Shown one piece after another: positions 50,470 through 59,953 of a stretch of 64,000 nucleotides of DNA; within the stretch, counting starts at the first letter, position 1, and each line of letters starts with the position of its first letter. Both the position numbers and the translations under genes were made by a program. The notes beneath the pieces were generated by a model that searched no databases, had not been told where the DNA came from, and saw only the letters and a list, made by a program, of their open reading frames with translations. Source of the DNA: JAEZJZ01 sp050949055 (GTDB lineage: Bacteria; Bacillota; UBA994; UBA5500); the NCBI GenBank assembly GCA_050949055.1, contig JBMNFA010000001.1, positions 372,001-436,000 on the forward strand, in the 5' to 3' direction.

Positions 50470-50550
50470 GACCCCGCACCACCTCCCTCATCAGAGGGAG
50501 TCTCGGCCCCTTCTGGGAGGGGGCTGTCGCGAAGCGACTGGGGGAGCCCC
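50470..50550. repeat. Palindromic repeat abutting the dipeptidase stop codon
   Basis: It contains CTCCCTcatcagAGGGAG (50483-50500), then GGCCCCTTCTGGGAGGGGGC and GTCGCgaaGCGAC (50526-50538) inside GGGGCT...GAGCCCC. This arrangement is of a type I recall as common in Clostridia. The last base is the first of the stop triplet of the dipeptidase gene (50550-50552). Confidence 0.6.
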
Positions 50551-51554
50551 TAACCCCAAACCTGACGGAAGATGCGCATGTAGTTGCCGCCCAGGATCAG
50601 GCGGATATGTTCTTCACTGTAGCCGCGCTTGAGCAGAGCTTCGGTGATCAGCGGCATCTTGCTGGCATCGGTCAGCTCTTTTGGCGCGGAGGTGATTCCA
50701 TCGAAATCAGAACCAAGGCCCACATGCTCCGGGCCGACCAACTGCACGATATGATCGATATGGGCGATCAGGTCGTCCAACGTGGGCTGGCCGTCGGCCT
50801 TGACGAAGGGGGCACAGAAATTCATGCCCATGACGCCGCCATTCTCAGCCAGCAGCTTGATCTGCTCGTCGGTCAGGTTGCGGCGATGGTCGCAGACGGC
50901 CCGTGCATTGGAATGGGAGGCGATGATCGGCTGCTTGCTCAGAGCGATCACATCGAAGAATCCCGGATCGGACAGGTGGGATACGTCGACTAGAATCCCC
51001 AGCCGGTTCATCTCAGCAATCAATCTGGCCCCAAACTCGCTCAAGCCACCGCCGCTACGGCAGTCACCAACGCCATCGGCGATGTCGTTGCGTTCGTTCC
51101 AGGTCAGCCCTATCGCCCGTACGCCCAAACGATGCAGGATACGCAACACGCCCAAGTCCCCCTCGAGCGCTTCGCCTCCTTCGATGGCCAGCACAGCTGC
51201 CACTTTGCCCGCTGCTTTGGCCTCTTCGATATCTGCGGCCGTCTTGGCCAGCACCATCTTGTCCTGATTGGCTTCCAATTCGGTAAAGAAGCCATCGAAA
51301 AGCTGCAGGGTGCGCTTCAGCGAGCGGTCTGGCTTGTAGATGGGTTCTATGTAGGCGGCAAAGAACTGCACGTCCACACCGCCCTCCTGCAGGCGGGGTA
51401 GATCGATGTGTCCTTCTTGATGGCGATCGCGCAGGTGATATTGCTCCTGCTTACGCCCAAACATGTTTCCACGCCCCACTACCCTGAGCAGGGTGTCGCA
51501 ATGGGTATCCACTACGAGTGCGTCCTGATGCAACTGGCTAGCCTGTTCCTCCAT
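50550..51554 (-). CDS. Membrane-dipeptidase family peptidase (M19)
   Basis: This 334-residue zinc dipeptidase has the first metal motif in VVDTHCDTLLR (H and D), the bridging glutamate in VLAIEGGEAL, DVSHLSDPGFFD and SHSNARAVCDHRRNLTDEQI, and ends near HVGLGSDFDG. It would hydrolyse dipeptides or D,L-dipeptides. GAGGAGGAG precedes the ATG at 51554. In an amino-acid fermenter it could supply free amino acids from the cytoplasm; there is no signal peptide. Confidence 0.9.
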   Translation of the reverse strand: MEEQASQLHQDALVVDTHCDTLLRVVGRGNMFGRKQEQYHLRDRHQEGHIDLPRLQEGGVDVQFFAAYIEPIYKPDRSLKRTLQLFDGFFTELEANQDKMVLAKTAADIEEAKAAGKVAAVLAIEGGEALEGDLGVLRILHRLGVRAIGLTWNERNDIADGVGDCRSGGGLSEFGARLIAEMNRLGILVDVSHLSDPGFFDVIALSKQPIIASHSNARAVCDHRRNLTDEQIKLLAENGGVMGMNFCAPFVKADGQPTLDDLIAHIDHIVQLVGPEHVGLGSDFDGITSAPKELTDASKMPLITEALLKRGYSEEHIRLILGGNYMRIFRQVWG

Positions 51555-51663
51555 CAGATATTTCTCCTCCTCGGCCTCCGGCTGTCGCCAGGTATACTGC
51601 TCAACTTATTCTCCACCGAGGGGCTGATTCCTCTTTACTGCCCCAGGCGGTGTACAGTCATTT

Positions 51664-52461
51664 TCACTCAATCAACTCCGCATACCGTTGGGGCGGGGCG
51701 GTGGCCTGACCAGTAGTCGGGTCTATCGATAGATAGACGGCGTTGGCTATCACCGGCCCGGAGGCTACTTCAAACCGCGCCGGGAGAGCCGTCAGGAACT
51801 TGTGCAGCACGGGTTCCACTTCCACGCCCAGAATCGAGTCTCTAGGTCCAACCATGCCCACATCGGAGATGAAAGCTGTCCCGCGTGGCAACAGGCGTTC
51901 ATCGGCAGTCTGCACGTGGGTATGGGTACCCAGTATGGCGGCGACCCGCCCATCAAGATAGTGAGCAATAGCGGCCTTCTCGGATGTGGCCTCAGCATGA
52001 ACATCAACCAGAATCACATCCCCCGGCCGGGCCTGTGCGGCCAGCAGCTGGTCCAAAGTGCGAAATGGACAATCCAGATCCGGCATGAAGGTGCGGCCAC
52101 AGACATTGAGCATCAGCACCCGCCGGGGGGGCATGCCCACTTCCGCAGTACAAAAGCCTTTGCCGGGGATGCCTGGTGGGTAATTGGCCGGCCGGATAAT
52201 CCGCCGCTCCTCAGTCAGCAGGTCCAGCGCTTCACGTTTATCCCAAACATGATTGCCACTGGTGATCAAGTCAACACCGGATCGAAACAGCTCATCAGCC
52301 ACCTTGCGGGTGATACCCACACCACCGGCCGCATTCTCCCCATTGGCAATCACCAAGTCCACCGGCTGCTGACGCTTGACACGGCCGATCAGTTCGCCGA
52401 CTGCGCCTCGTCCGGGCCGACCCACCACATCTCCAATAAACAAAATTCCCAGCATCAGCAT
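51664..52461 (-). CDS. ymdB: YmdB-type metallophosphoesterase
   Basis: This 265-residue member of the TIGR00282 family has the metal ligands in FIGDVVG, ANGENAAGG, TSGNHVWDKRE, DVHAEATSEK and GTHTHVQTADE. B. subtilis YmdB hydrolyses 2',3'-cyclic AMP and affects motility and biofilm decisions. ATG at 52461 or 52455 could start it; both are close to GGAAGG. The ymdB gene next to rny is a conserved Bacillota order. Confidence 0.9.
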   Translation of the reverse strand: MLMLGILFIGDVVGRPGRGAVGELIGRVKRQQPVDLVIANGENAAGGVGITRKVADELFRSGVDLITSGNHVWDKREALDLLTEERRIIRPANYPPGIPGKGFCTAEVGMPPRRVLMLNVCGRTFMPDLDCPFRTLDQLLAAQARPGDVILVDVHAEATSEKAAIAHYLDGRVAAILGTHTHVQTADERLLPRGTAFISDVGMVGPRDSILGVEVEPVLHKFLTALPARFEVASGPVIANAVYLSIDPTTGQATAPPQRYAELIE

Positions 52462-52549
52462 CCATCCTTCCGTCTCATTCTCGAAAACTCTACTTGTTCT
52501 GGCTGTTCACAGTTTACCCGAAAACCGCATCTGGCCCAAGATAAAAAAG

Positions 52550-52570
52550 AGCAGGCACATCGTGCCTGCT
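52550..52570 (-). terminator. Terminator of rny overlapping its stop codon
   Basis: AGCAGGCA and TGCCTGCT form a stem around a 5-nt loop, followed by CTTTTTTATC on the minus strand. The TAG of rny (52571-52569) is part of the stem. Confidence 0.85.
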
Positions 52571-54125
52571 ATTTGGCAAAGTCCACAGCCCTTGTTTCCC
52601 TGATCACAGTAACCTTGATCTGCCCAGGATAATCCAGCTCAGCTTCGATGCGCTTGGACACATCCCGAGCCACTTTGGATGCTGTCAGATCGTCGATTTT
52701 GTCCGGCTTGACGATGATGCGGATCTCCCGACCAGCCTGAATGGCATAAGTCTTTTCCACCCCGTCAAAGGACTCAGCGATCTGCTCCAGCTTCTCCAGT
52801 CTGCGGATGTAGTTCTCCAGACTCTCGCGACGGGCGCCCGGTCGAGCCGCGGATACTGCATCGGCAGCCTGCACCAGAACAGCTTCGACCGTCTGTGGTT
52901 CAATGTCGTTATGATGAGCAGCAATGGCGTGAATCACGGCCGGCTGCTCGCGGTACTTCTTCGCTAAGTCTGCCCCGATGGTCACATGAGGGCCTTCCAC
53001 CTCATGGTCAATCGCTTTACCGATATCGTGCAACAGGCCGGCCCGCTTAACCATTTTGACGTCAGCACCTAGCTCTGCTGCCATGATGCCGGCTAAATGG
53101 GCCACCTCGATGGAATGCTTCAGCACATTCTGGCCGTAGCTGGTGCGGAATCGCAGCCGACCGAGAGTCTTCACCAACTCGTTGTTCAGACCGTGGACCC
53201 CAACGTCCAAGGCAGCCTGTTCGCCCTCCTCCCGAATGCGCGCTTCCACCTCTTTCTGCGCCTTCTCCACCATCTCTTCGATGCGTGCAGGATGAATGCG
53301 GCCGTCAGCCACCAGGCGCTCCAGAGCGACCCGGGCGACTTCGCGGCGGATGGGGTCAAAACCGGAGAGGATGACTGCTTCCGGCGTGTCATCGATGATC
53401 AGATCGATTCCGGTCAGCGTCTCCAAAGTGCGGATGTTGCGACCTTCGCGGCCGATGATCCGTCCCTTCATCTCATCGTTGGGTAACTCAACCACCGAAA
53501 CGGTAGTCTCGGCCACGTGGTCAGCCGCGCAGCGTTGAATGGCTAAGGTAATAATCTCACGGGCCCGCTTATCCGCTTCTTCTCTAGCTTCAGTTTCCAC
53601 TTCCTTGATCAGCCGGGCCGCCTCTTGCTTGATCTCATTTTCCACGTTCTTGAGCAGCATCTGCTTGGCGGCATCAGTTGTCAAACCGGAAATGCGCTCC
53701 AACTCGGCCAACTGCTTGGCTACGAGCTCCTCCGCCCGCTCTCGCTGCCGTTGCAGCTCAGCGTCTTTGCGCTGCACCTGTTCTTCCTTTTTCTCCAGTT
53801 GCTCCAGTTTGCGGTCTAGCGTCTCGTCCTTCTGCATCACCCGGCGCTCCATGCGCTGCACTTCGTTGCGCCGGTCTTTCACTTCCTTGTCCAGTTCCGA
53901 CCGTAAACGATGGACCTCTTCCTTCGCCTCCAGCAGTGCCTCGCGCTTCCTGGCTTCGCCCTGTTTCTTGGCCTCTTCCACAATCTTGCGCGCTAGATCT
54001 TCCGCTTCTCCAATTCGCTTCTCAGCGATCCGTTTGCGGTATAGAAAACCAGCAACTCCTGCCAGTGGTAAACCAACCACAATGACGACAATACCAACAA
54101 TCTGCGTCGTGTCTATATTGCTCAA
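52569..54125 (-). CDS. rny: Ribonuclease Y
   Basis: This 518-residue membrane-anchored endoribonuclease starts mRNA decay. It has an N-terminal helix (TTQIVGIVVIVVGLPLAGVAGFLY), a long coiled coil (about 30-180), a KH domain (GRIIGREGRNIRTLETLTGIDLI) and an HD domain (LLHDIGKAIDHE). I place the start at a TTG at 54125 because AAAGGGGG precedes it, although close; the frame from 54179 would add 18 residues before the anchor. The length then matches the 518-520 of B. subtilis RNase Y. Confidence 0.92.
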   Translation of the reverse strand: MSNIDTTQIVGIVVIVVGLPLAGVAGFLYRKRIAEKRIGEAEDLARKIVEEAKKQGEARKREALLEAKEEVHRLRSELDKEVKDRRNEVQRMERRVMQKDETLDRKLEQLEKKEEQVQRKDAELQRQRERAEELVAKQLAELERISGLTTDAAKQMLLKNVENEIKQEAARLIKEVETEAREEADKRAREIITLAIQRCAADHVAETTVSVVELPNDEMKGRIIGREGRNIRTLETLTGIDLIIDDTPEAVILSGFDPIRREVARVALERLVADGRIHPARIEEMVEKAQKEVEARIREEGEQAALDVGVHGLNNELVKTLGRLRFRTSYGQNVLKHSIEVAHLAGIMAAELGADVKMVKRAGLLHDIGKAIDHEVEGPHVTIGADLAKKYREQPAVIHAIAAHHNDIEPQTVEAVLVQAADAVSAARPGARRESLENYIRRLEKLEQIAESFDGVEKTYAIQAGREIRIIVKPDKIDDLTASKVARDVSKRIEAELDYPGQIKVTVIRETRAVDFAK

Positions 54126-54289
54126 ACCCCCTTTATATCGGTTTTCAAGGTTCTCACCTCTGGACGCTTCGCGCTTCATCCAGCGCTATATGTGCCGACC
54201 TGCATATACCGCGGCGAAAAGAGTGCAAATGGCCCAGTGCAGGTGCCAAGTGTAATTCAAGCCTACAAAAGTGACAACTGCTATCTATT

Positions 54290-54297
54290 AGTATAGC
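54290..54297 (-). promoter_or_regulatory. Extended -10 candidate for rny
   Basis: TGCTATACT on the minus strand (TATACT at 54295-54290) lies about 165 bp upstream of the rny start. No convincing -35 is seen. The rest of 54126-54338 shows nothing else of note. Confidence 0.4.
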
Positions 54298-54338
54298 ATA
54301 GACAAGCTGCACTGCAGTAAACCCGCACATGCAAAAAA

Positions 54339-54357
54339 GACCGAGAGTCACTCGGCC
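54339..54357 (-). terminator. Terminator of the recA-recX operon
   Basis: On the minus strand GGCCGAG and CTCGGTC pair around a short loop and are followed by TTTTTTGC, 92 bp after the recX stop. Confidence 0.85.
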
Positions 54358-54448
54358 TTAAGTAAGAGCGTCTTCCAACATTTAAGGGCCAATGGCGTGG
54401 TGATTTACCAACTCACCTGTTATCTCTCTCCCACAGATCTTAACTATT

Positions 54449-54937
54449 TCAACCGTCCCTGTCAAGACTAGCCATTAGGTCGGCAATGACTTCTTCCGCC
54501 AACGGATACTCGTAGCCCCGCTGCAGCAGATAACGCAGCAGACGCTGGCGCAATTTGACGGGATCATGGTCGGAAGCCAAGCTGAGCTTTCTACCGGCAA
54601 GCCGCTGAGCTTGCTGTTTCAGCTCCTGCTCGTCCAGCGTAGCCAGTGCCAACTCGGCGTCCTCAGGGGATATTCCGCGTGAACGCAGTTCCCAGTCGAG
54701 CTTTCTAGTCCCGTATCCCGCCTGGGAGCGGGTCTGCACAAAGTCGGCTGCGAACGTCTGGTCGTTGAGATAGCCGATGTTCACCAGATATGCTACCGCA
54801 TCGCTGCTCTCCTGGGGCGAATATCCCCGTCTCTCCAACCGTTGTCGCAACGCCAGGACAGAATAGGATTTGCGCCCCAGCAGCCATAGAGCATAGGAGC
54901 GAGCAGACCTCCTGGGCTTACTCGTCCGCTTCCACAT
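54449..54937 (-). CDS. recX: Regulatory protein RecX
   Basis: This 162-residue protein caps and regulates RecA filaments. It is all-helical, with the RecX repeats SYALWLLGRKSYSVLALRQRL, VAYLVNIGYLNDQTFAADFV and LLRYLLQRGYEYPLAEEVIADL. I use the ATG at 54937 (AAAGGG at 11 nt); a GTG four codons earlier abuts that site. Its start overlaps the end of recA by 20 nt, so both are coupled. Confidence 0.87.
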   Translation of the reverse strand: MWKRTSKPRRSARSYALWLLGRKSYSVLALRQRLERRGYSPQESSDAVAYLVNIGYLNDQTFAADFVQTRSQAGYGTRKLDWELRSRGISPEDAELALATLDEQELKQQAQRLAGRKLSLASDHDPVKLRQRLLRYLLQRGYEYPLAEEVIADLMASLDRDG

Positions 54938-55949
54938 CGGCAGCAGCACCCTTTAGCTGCGCTTGACCCAGCTGATAACGCTTCCTAATCTCGGCTTCGA
55001 TCACCTGGGCGATTTCCGGATGTTCCCTCAAATACTGTTTGGCATTCTCCCGTCCCTGCCCCAGGCGTTCGTCGCCATAGGAGTACCAGGCACCACTCTT
55101 GTTGACCACGTCAATTTCGGCACCAATATCCAGTATGCCGCCCTCCCTGGATATCCCTTGCCCATACATGATGTCAAAATCGGCTTGTTTGAACGGAGGC
55201 GCAACCTTGTTCTTGACCACCTTCACCCGGGTGCGATTGCCCACCATTTCGCTGCCCTGCTTGAGGGTCTCTGCGCGCCGCACCTCCAGACGCACAGTGG
55301 AATAGAACTTGAGCGCCCGTCCTCCGGGCGTTGTCTCGGGGTTGCCGAACATGACGCCAACTTTCTCCCGCAGCTGGTTGATGAACACCGCCACAGTGCG
55401 GGAACGATTGATGGCACCAGCCAGCTTGCGCAACGCCTGGGACATCAACCGCGCCTGCAATCCCACGTGAGCGTCGCCCATCTCCCCTTCAATTTCGGCC
55501 CGAGGCACCAGAGCAGCTACCGAGTCGATGACCACGATGTCAACGGCACCGCTGCGCACCAATGCCTCCGCAATTTCCAGGGCCTGCTCGCCGGTATCCG
55601 GCTGGGAAACCAGCAGATCGTCTATGTTCACCCCCAAGTTGCGGGCATAGGTGGGATCCAATGCATGTTCTGCATCGATAAAGGCAGCGATCCCTCCCAG
55701 CTTCTGCGCCTCAGCGATCATGTGCAGCGCCACCGTCGTCTTGCCAGAAGACTCGGGTCCGTAAACCTCCACAATGCGTCCCCGCGGTATTCCGCCTACG
55801 CCCAGCGCGATGTCCAAAGCCAATGCACCGGTGGGGATCACGTCCAAAGTCAACCGGGTGGAATCCTCCCCCAGCCGCATGATTGCGCCTTTTCCGAACT
55901 GCTTTTCTATCTGATGCAAGGCCATGTCCAACGCGCGCCCTTTATCCAT
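54918..55949 (-). CDS. recA: Recombinase RecA
   Basis: This 343-residue RecA has the Walker A motif GPESSGKTT at 64-72, Walker B VDIVVIDSVAAL, the L2 loop FINQLREKVGVMFGNPETTPGG and a short acidic C-terminal tail. GGGAGG precedes the ATG at 55949. It drives homologous recombination and LexA cleavage. The gene is 227 bp downstream of thpR and starts the recA-recX unit. Confidence 0.98.
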   Translation of the reverse strand: MDKGRALDMALHQIEKQFGKGAIMRLGEDSTRLTLDVIPTGALALDIALGVGGIPRGRIVEVYGPESSGKTTVALHMIAEAQKLGGIAAFIDAEHALDPTYARNLGVNIDDLLVSQPDTGEQALEIAEALVRSGAVDIVVIDSVAALVPRAEIEGEMGDAHVGLQARLMSQALRKLAGAINRSRTVAVFINQLREKVGVMFGNPETTPGGRALKFYSTVRLEVRRAETLKQGSEMVGNRTRVKVVKNKVAPPFKQADFDIMYGQGISREGGILDIGAEIDVVNKSGAWYSYGDERLGQGRENAKQYLREHPEIAQVIEAEIRKRYQLGQAQLKGAAADVEADE

Positions 55950-56176
55950 CTTCTAACCAGCCTCCCCTATCCAAATCTACCGCTGTGTAAACTTTCAGGC
56001 TGCCATCCGGCGACAAGTCCAAGTTCGCGAATTTCAGGAATCAACCCCATCGTTGAAAACGGATATAGACTTGACGCCTATCATACCAATCATAACACGG
56101 GTCCAGAACAAGCCCTAATCGCACATTTGTTCGCCTATAGTCACTAGCATTATCTGGCCGCGCGTAGCTCCCAGTT

Positions 56177-56743
56177 TCAGCAGTTTTCGCAATCCCCCAA
56201 AGAAAATGCAGAGATGGCCTGGTATAGCGGTCCGGTGGGACGCAAGCTGCTGGAGAACAGGACCAACTGGCAGCAGCACTCCGGGGGCACCGACCAAGTC
56301 AACTGGCGGCAGGATTGCAGAACCCCCTCCGCTAAAGGCAGCTTCACCCTGCCTAGAGTAATATGGGGATGCCAACGGCTATCCGGAGCAAAGCCAACGC
56401 CAGCCAGCTCCTGTCCCAAGGCACGATGCAGCCGCTGCAGCGGTAGAGAAGCCTCTACGCCTAACCAGAACACCCTGGGCTGTCGCCAATTGGGGAAGGT
56501 CCCCATTTGTCCTCCATAGGAGAGCACCACCGGAGCGCCAGCCTGTGACGCTGCCCGAGCTGCTGCTGCTTTCAAGACAGGCAGGCTGCTCTCTGGAACC
56601 TCGCCCAGGAAGGCCATGGTCAAGTGCAAGTTATCTGTAGGCACCCAAGATACTTCCGGCAGCTGCCGACGCAGGCTACCCAACGGCGAAGCGATCAGCG
56701 CCCTATGCTCAGCATCTGGACGCAAGCCGAAGAATAGGCGCAT
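56177..56743 (-). CDS. thpR: RNA 2',3'-cyclic phosphodiesterase (2'-5' RNA ligase family)
   Basis: This 188-residue 2H-phosphoesterase has the two HxTx motifs, NLHLTMAFLG and HPHITLGRV, in the right spacing. It hydrolyses RNA 2',3'-cyclic phosphate ends. The ATG at 56743 overlaps the cinA stop (TGATG), with GGGAG 7 nt upstream. It follows cinA in the usual cinA-thpR-recA order. Confidence 0.92.
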   Translation of the reverse strand: MRLFFGLRPDAEHRALIASPLGSLRRQLPEVSWVPTDNLHLTMAFLGEVPESSLPVLKAAAARAASQAGAPVVLSYGGQMGTFPNWRQPRVFWLGVEASLPLQRLHRALGQELAGVGFAPDSRWHPHITLGRVKLPLAEGVLQSCRQLTWSVPPECCCQLVLFSSSLRPTGPLYQAISAFSLGDCENC

Positions 56744-57984
56744 CACTGCACTCCCAGCAAAGTCAGGCGAGCCAGATTGAGCGCGTTCTTAGCCGTTCGC
56801 TCCTGAATGGCCTGACGGTTGCCGGTCAACTGCCAGCGCTCCACCCGGGTGCCATGGGGCGTGCTGACAGCTGCAAAGACGGTTCCCACCGGCTTGTCAT
56901 CGCTGCCCCCGTCGGGCCCTGCGATGCCGGTGACAGCGATGCCCACGTCGGCCTCGCTCTGTGCGCGGGCACCTACAGCCATCTGCTGCGCGCAGCCCTG
57001 GCTGACCGCTCCCTGCTCCGCCAGCAGCTCCGCCGATACTCCCAACAATTCCCGTTTGGCTCGGTTGCTATAGGTAACGAAGCCGCGGTCGAAGTAATCG
57101 GAACTTCCAGGAACAGAAGTGATCATGCTGCCGATCAGACCGCCTGTGCAGGACTCGGCCACCGCCAACCGATACCCGCCCTGACGCAGCAGCTTGCCCA
57201 AGACAGCCGGCAGCGTTTCGTCGTCCGTACCGTAGACAGCCAAGCCCAAACGTCCACGGATCTCCTGCTCCAGCGGCGCGATGGCAGCCTCTGCCTGGGC
57301 ATCGCTAGCTGCCTTGGCTGTCAGGCGCACCTCCAGTTCACCCAGCTTGGCATACAGGGCGATGGTGGGATTATCCTGCTGCTCAATCAGGTCGCTGAGC
57401 AGTTCGGCCGCCGCCGATTCGCCAACGCCGATCACCCGCAAGCTGCGGGAGTGGATCACACTAGAACCCGCCATCTGCGCCAGCCGCGGCCACACTTGCT
57501 CCTTGAACATCGGTTGCATCTCCCGTGGCGGGCCAGGCAATAGCACTACCAACTGGGAACCGTTGGCTATCGCCAAGCCGGGGGCGGTGCCGTTGGGATT
57601 CGGCAACACCTCCGCGCCCTGCGGAACCATCGCCTGCCGCTTGTTGTTCTCTGGGATTTTGCGGCCAAAGCGCCGCATGCGAGCGGCGATGGTCTCCCAG
57701 ACCCGTTCATCGAAGGCCAGCGGCCTGTCCATGGCCTCGGCCACCGCATCCCGGGTCAAGTCATCGGCTGTCGGACCTAATCCTCCGGTAAGGATGACCA
57801 CCTGCGCCCGCCGTAACGACTGCTGCAGGGCGTCCGCCAGACGCTTCCGGTTATCTCCCACCACCGTCTGATAATAGATGCCAATCCCTAGATTGGCCAA
57901 CTGCTGACTGAGGAACTGGGCGTTGGTGTTCACAATTTGACCCAACAACAACTCCGTTCCGACGGCAATTATCTCCGCGTTCAT
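56743..57984 (-). CDS. cinA: CinA-family protein (NMN deamidase / competence-damage)
   Basis: This 413-residue protein has an N-terminal MoCF-like domain (AEIIAVGTELLLGQIVNTNAQ, TGGLGPTADDLTRDAVAEA) and a C-terminal CinA domain with the amidase motif AVAESCTGGLIGSMITSVPGSSDYF. The C-terminal domain hydrolyses nicotinamide mononucleotide; the N-terminal one has ADP-ribose pyrophosphatase activity in some species. GGAGGCG precedes the ATG at 57984. Confidence 0.95.
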   Translation of the reverse strand: MNAEIIAVGTELLLGQIVNTNAQFLSQQLANLGIGIYYQTVVGDNRKRLADALQQSLRRAQVVILTGGLGPTADDLTRDAVAEAMDRPLAFDERVWETIAARMRRFGRKIPENNKRQAMVPQGAEVLPNPNGTAPGLAIANGSQLVVLLPGPPREMQPMFKEQVWPRLAQMAGSSVIHSRSLRVIGVGESAAAELLSDLIEQQDNPTIALYAKLGELEVRLTAKAASDAQAEAAIAPLEQEIRGRLGLAVYGTDDETLPAVLGKLLRQGGYRLAVAESCTGGLIGSMITSVPGSSDYFDRGFVTYSNRAKRELLGVSAELLAEQGAVSQGCAQQMAVGARAQSEADVGIAVTGIAGPDGGSDDKPVGTVFAAVSTPHGTRVERWQLTGNRQAIQERTAKNALNLARLTLLGVQ

Positions 57985-58053
57985 ATCTTACGCCTCCTTC
58001 TAAAACCATCAGCTATTATTCCACGCGCCCCACCGATTACCTGCATAACAAAA

Positions 58054-58086
58054 ATGCAAAAACGGGGACAGTCCCCGTTTTTGCAT
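58054..58086. terminator. Perfect palindromic terminator after the MATE gene
   Basis: ATGCAAAAACGGGGA and TCCCCGTTTTTGCAT form a perfect 15-bp stem with a 3-nt loop. It lies 8 bp after the MATE stop on the minus strand and is followed there by TTTTGTTATG. Confidence 0.88.
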
Positions 58087-58093
58087 GCAGTAT

Positions 58094-59446
58094 TTAGCTG
58101 GCCAGTTGTCGCACCACCGCTTTGGCTTTCCAGCCGCCGGTCAAATAGCGCGTGATGGGGATGGTCGCTCCTACCGTCCACCCGATGGGAATAGCCCACC
58201 AAATGCCCCGGTAGCCCAGTCCAGGCAGCGAGGCTAGCCAGTAGGCCGAAGCGACCCGAATCAACAGACTGGTGATGGAAGCGATCATCGGGAAGACGGC
58301 ATCGCCCGCTCCCCGCAGCAGGCCGCCCATGACCATCAATACCCCGAAGCAGATATAGAAGATCGACACTGTACGCATGTAGTCCACTCCTTGCCGGATC
58401 ACCTCTGTCTCGGAACCATCAATGAAAATCTGGATCAACTGCGGCCCAAACATAAACACGATTAAGGAGACCAGCAGGCAGGATACGAACACCATCTTCA
58501 AGGTGGCGCGCAGACCTTCGCTCACCCGCTCCAAACGGTTCGCTCCCACGTTTTGCCCCACGTAGGTGGAGAGCGCCATGCTGAAGCTCTGCAGCGGCAT
58601 CATATTCAGCGAGTCGATGCGCCCCGCGGCGGTAAAGGCAGCCATAGTGACGCTGCCGAAGGAGTTTACCAATCCCTGCACGGCCATCATGCTCATGGAG
58701 ACCACCGTCTGCTGCAACGAGCTGGGGATACCGAGGCGAATCATCGTCTTGAAGATCTCCACATCGAACACCCAATCTGTCCGCTTGAATCGCAGCAAAG
58801 GCACCTTCTTCTGCGTGTAGATCAGACAGAGCACTGCCGATGTGGCTTGTGCGATCAAAGTAGCCCATGCCACCCCGGCTACTCCCCAGCCCAGCCGGGC
58901 GACGAAATACACATCCAGCACGATATTCACAACGGTAGCGACAATCAAAAAGTAGAGGGGAGTCTTGGAATCGCCAAGGGAGCGCAGAATCCCAGCGAAA
59001 GAGTTGTAGGCGAACATGAAGATCAATCCGCTGAAGAAAATGCGCATGTAGGTGGCGGAGTCCTCGATGATCTCCGCTGGAACCCGCAGCAGGGTGAGCA
59101 AAGGCCGGCTGAGCAGCAGACCAATCACGCTGACCAGCAGAGAGCCGACGAGCAGGAAAGTTAGCGCTGTGCTCACCGCCCGGCGCACCTGCTCATACTG
59201 CTTAGCCCCGAAAAACTGCGAGACGATTACGCCTGAACCCATGGTCAGCCCAAACACCAACGAGATCAGCACGAAGATGATCGGAAAGCTGGTGCCAACC
59301 GCCGCTAGCGCATTGGGGCCTACGAAGCGACCGACCACTGCCGAGTCAACCATGTTGTAGAGCTGCTGAAATAGGTTGCCAACAAACATAGGCAGGGTAA
59401 AAGCCAGGATCAACTTGCTTGCCCTGCCTTCAGTCATGTCTCTCAT
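58094..59446 (-). CDS. MATE-family efflux transporter
   Basis: This 450-residue protein has about 12 membrane helices in two MatE halves. The first opens KLILAFTLPMFVGNLFQQLYNMVDSAVVGRFVG and the second LGIPSSLQQTVVSMSMM. It is of the DinF-like/Bacillota multidrug type that exports cationic compounds with H+ or Na+. GGAGGGATACG precedes the ATG at 59446; the longer frame to 59551 overlaps marR fully and is not used. It overlaps marR by 17 nt, in one operon under MarR control. Confidence 0.9.
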   Translation of the reverse strand: MRDMTEGRASKLILAFTLPMFVGNLFQQLYNMVDSAVVGRFVGPNALAAVGTSFPIIFVLISLVFGLTMGSGVIVSQFFGAKQYEQVRRAVSTALTFLLVGSLLVSVIGLLLSRPLLTLLRVPAEIIEDSATYMRIFFSGLIFMFAYNSFAGILRSLGDSKTPLYFLIVATVVNIVLDVYFVARLGWGVAGVAWATLIAQATSAVLCLIYTQKKVPLLRFKRTDWVFDVEIFKTMIRLGIPSSLQQTVVSMSMMAVQGLVNSFGSVTMAAFTAAGRIDSLNMMPLQSFSMALSTYVGQNVGANRLERVSEGLRATLKMVFVSCLLVSLIVFMFGPQLIQIFIDGSETEVIRQGVDYMRTVSIFYICFGVLMVMGGLLRGAGDAVFPMIASITSLLIRVASAYWLASLPGLGYRGIWWAIPIGWTVGATIPITRYLTGGWKAKAVVRQLAS

Positions 59447-59927
59447 CGTATCCCTCCTCATGCTTCTCCTGGAGGACCCTCTCCGCTGTCTCCAAGGGAA
59501 GGTCTTGAGATATGGCAGTCTGCAGCGCCTGCAACCCCACCAGTAGGCCATTTTCCTGCTCGCTGGATAACGTGTCTAGGGCGGCATCCACTCTGCGCTG
59601 CAGCACAGCGTCGATTTGACTGAACAACTGGCAGGAGCGCTGCGTTGGGAAGATGCGCACCACCCGCTGGTCTCGTTGATCGGTCCGTTTCTCCACCAAC
59701 TGACTGTCCGCCAACTGATCCACGGTGGTGGATACATGGGACTTGGCCAAGCCTAAGGTGCGCGCCAAATCGCTGACTGTGCTGCCCGGGTGCTGTCCCA
59801 CTTCTTTGATGATCAGCAGCCTGGCCGCACCGGCACCGGGACTGCCGGCCATCTTGTGCACCAGCTCGAAGATCCCCCTGTGCACATCCCTCAGCAGCGC
59901 GATCAAAACCTGATGTCTCTCGGCCAC
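59430..59927 (-). CDS. MarR-family repressor
   Basis: This 165-residue winged-helix regulator has the recognition region STVSDLARTLGLAKSHVSTTVDQLADSQLV and the wing KRTDQRDQRVVRIFPT with the conserved basic residues. GGAGGAG precedes the GTG at 59927. It is upstream of, and overlaps by 17 nt with, the MATE transporter. The promoter region contains a palindrome that fits a MarR box, so a drug-responsive autoregulated efflux operon is likely. Confidence 0.9.
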   Translation of the reverse strand: MAERHQVLIALLRDVHRGIFELVHKMAGSPGAGAARLLIIKEVGQHPGSTVSDLARTLGLAKSHVSTTVDQLADSQLVEKRTDQRDQRVVRIFPTQRSCQLFSQIDAVLQRRVDAALDTLSSEQENGLLVGLQALQTAISQDLPLETAERVLQEKHEEGYDERHD

Positions 59928-59953
59928 GCGAAACTCCTCCTTTCCCCACCGTA

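Noticed and set aside
54963..56147. 394-codon open frame on the plus strand opposite recA
   Set aside because: It is a shadow of recA. The recA frame has all family motifs, while this frame has no recognisable domain or ribosome site.
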